Source of the DNA: a virus
IMG/VR virus record: IMGVR_UViG_3300025030_001168
Coordinates: 1-28,237 of that record
Reading direction: 5' to 3' (one strand)
DNA: 28,237 nucleotides
Shown here one piece after another: positions 27,280-28,237 of this stretch (position 1 is the first letter of the stretch; each line of letters begins with the position of its first letter). The notes under the pieces are model-generated. The model worked only from the letters and a program-made list of their open reading frames with translations. It ran no database searches and was not told where the DNA came from. The translations under genes were made by a program, and so were the position numbers.

Positions 27280-28237
27280 GTGCAGTCATTTCGTACTAAG
27301 CCCATCATCGAGAGTGAATTTTTAGGTTATGATGATTTACACCCCTCAGAGCTTCTGGCTCCTGGTAAATTTCAGGTAGCTGACAATGTCTTAATCTCAG
27401 ACAACAAAATTAAAAAAGTAACAGGTTCAACTGCTATAAATTCTGCAATAGCAGCGTTTCCTTTTAACGGACTTTTCTCCTTTGAAAAGATTTCTTCTGG
27501 AGATAAGTGGCTAATTGCTAATGTAGATGGAGCCTCAACCGCTTCTATATATCGTTCTACTGGCGGTAATTTTACTGCTATAAATGGAGCAAACACTTTC
27601 ACTAATGCTAAAAGAATGTATGCTGCAATTGCCAATGATTCTATCTTCGGATTTAATCAAACGGAAGTATTTGATTGGGACGGGACAACTTTTACAAAAA
27701 ACAGGTCTGGAGTTCCTCTTGGAAATTTTGCACAGTGGTTCCATAATTATTTATTTGTAGCTGCAACTTCGGCTAATCCCAACAGACTTTTCTTCTCTAA
27801 TTTAGGAGTACCAACGACTTTCACTGCGGCTGATTATGTAGACGTAAACCCAGGTGATTCCGATAGTTGTATGGGACTTGGTATGCTTCAGGATGAACTC
27901 TTTTTCTTTAAGAGAAATACTATCTGGTCTATTACTGGTTGGGCAGGGACTACATTTGCTGCGACAACGATTGCCGCACAAAACACTAACGTAAGATTAT
28001 TCGGTTATGGTTGTATTGCCCCAGGGTCTATCCTCTCAGTCGGAAATGATATATATTTTCTTTCCTTCCTTTCTGGCACTCCACAGATTCGTTCGCTAAA
28101 AAAGACTCAATTCGCTGCAACATTGGGTGGAGGAATAATCTCTTATGATATTTCGGAAACTATGGCGGGCATAAATAAATCTTATATGGCAAATACTGTT
28201 GGGGTTTTTGATGGAAGATATTGCCGTTGGGCTATAA
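27280..28237 (+). CDS. Tail (nozzle-like) protein, 3' end outside window
   Basis: The frame is open from GTG 27280 to the end of the window (319 codons). Only GTG is usable because a TAA lies two codons upstream; the SD AAAGGAG (27261-27267) is rather distant (12 nt). The sequence is beta-strand rich with repeating strand-turn units (YFLSFLSGTPQIRSLKK, ELFFFKRNTIWSITGWAG, RMYAAIANDSIFGFNQTEVF), like a beta-propeller. Podovirus tail hub or nozzle proteins such as P22 gp10 look like this and follow the adaptor gene. Family call is tentative. Confidence 0.65.
   Translation, partial: MQSFRTKPIIESEFLGYDDLHPSELLAPGKFQVADNVLISDNKIKKVTGSTAINSAIAAFPFNGLFSFEKISSGDKWLIANVDGASTASIYRSTGGNFTAINGANTFTNAKRMYAAIANDSIFGFNQTEVFDWDGTTFTKNRSGVPLGNFAQWFHNYLFVAATSANPNRLFFSNLGVPTTFTAADYVDVNPGDSDSCMGLGMLQDELFFFKRNTIWSITGWAGTTFAATTIAAQNTNVRLFGYGCIAPGSILSVGNDIYFLSFLSGTPQIRSLKKTQFAATLGGGIISYDISETMAGINKSYMANTVGVFDGRYCRWAI

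Noticed and set aside
1-28237. Alternative genetic code with TGA recoded
   Set aside because: Many genes end in TGA with ATGA overlaps, and frames stay intact only when TGA is read as stop.

Overview
The window is an AT-rich piece of a tailed bacteriophage genome, most likely a podovirus with a P22-like head. The genes that show this are a terminase small and large subunit, a large P22-type portal, an acidic scaffold, a major capsid protein, a gp4-like adaptor and a beta-rich tail protein that runs off the right edge. Genes are tightly packed, often with ATGA stop/start overlaps, and TGA is an ordinary stop (standard bacterial code). The host cannot be fixed from the sequence. Strong Shine-Dalgarno (SD) sites coexist with apparently leaderless genes, and there is no integrase in view.

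The layout is divergent around a gene-free switch at about 15.1-15.5 kb. Everything left of it is on the minus strand. Nearest the switch (15.1 to 12.4 kb) lie tiny proteins, many with CxxC pairs, and a small lysozyme-like enzyme flanked by two single-membrane-span peptides. Next come a PD-(D/E)XK nuclease, a free-standing HNH/AP2 homing endonuclease and an excisionase-like helix-turn-helix protein (12.4 to 10.3 kb). From 9.5 kb to the left edge is a large carbohydrate locus: several glycosyltransferases, a DegT-type sugar aminotransferase, a methyltransferase-formyltransferase fusion and a NovU/TylCIII-like C-methyltransferase. Together these look able to make and attach an N-formylated, possibly branched amino sugar. 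Inside this locus is a small protein that copies the DNA-binding domain of the terminase small subunit.

Right of the switch, on the plus strand, are a ribbon-helix-helix regulator, an HNH protein, a tRNA/tmRNA-like fold, two zinc-ribbon miniproteins and a lambda-O-like replication protein whose gene carries iteron-like repeats. Then come packaging genes (17.8-19.9 kb), portal (20.3-22.4), small virion-associated proteins, scaffold (23.4-24.1), capsid (24.2-25.1), a glycosyltransferase directly behind the capsid gene, small head proteins, adaptor and tail protein.

The most unusual signals are four. (1) Five plus-strand genes without SD sites each have a TTGACA-like -35 box starting exactly 35 nt before the A of ATG, which predicts leaderless mRNAs. 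(2) A 78-nt element at 16150-16227 folds like the tRNA-like domain of tmRNA but lacks the mRNA-like part. (3) Two structural genes have long SD sites correctly spaced only from ATA or ATT, suggesting non-canonical start codons. (4) Near-identical 20-nt repeats inside the O-like gene suggest an intragenic replication origin.
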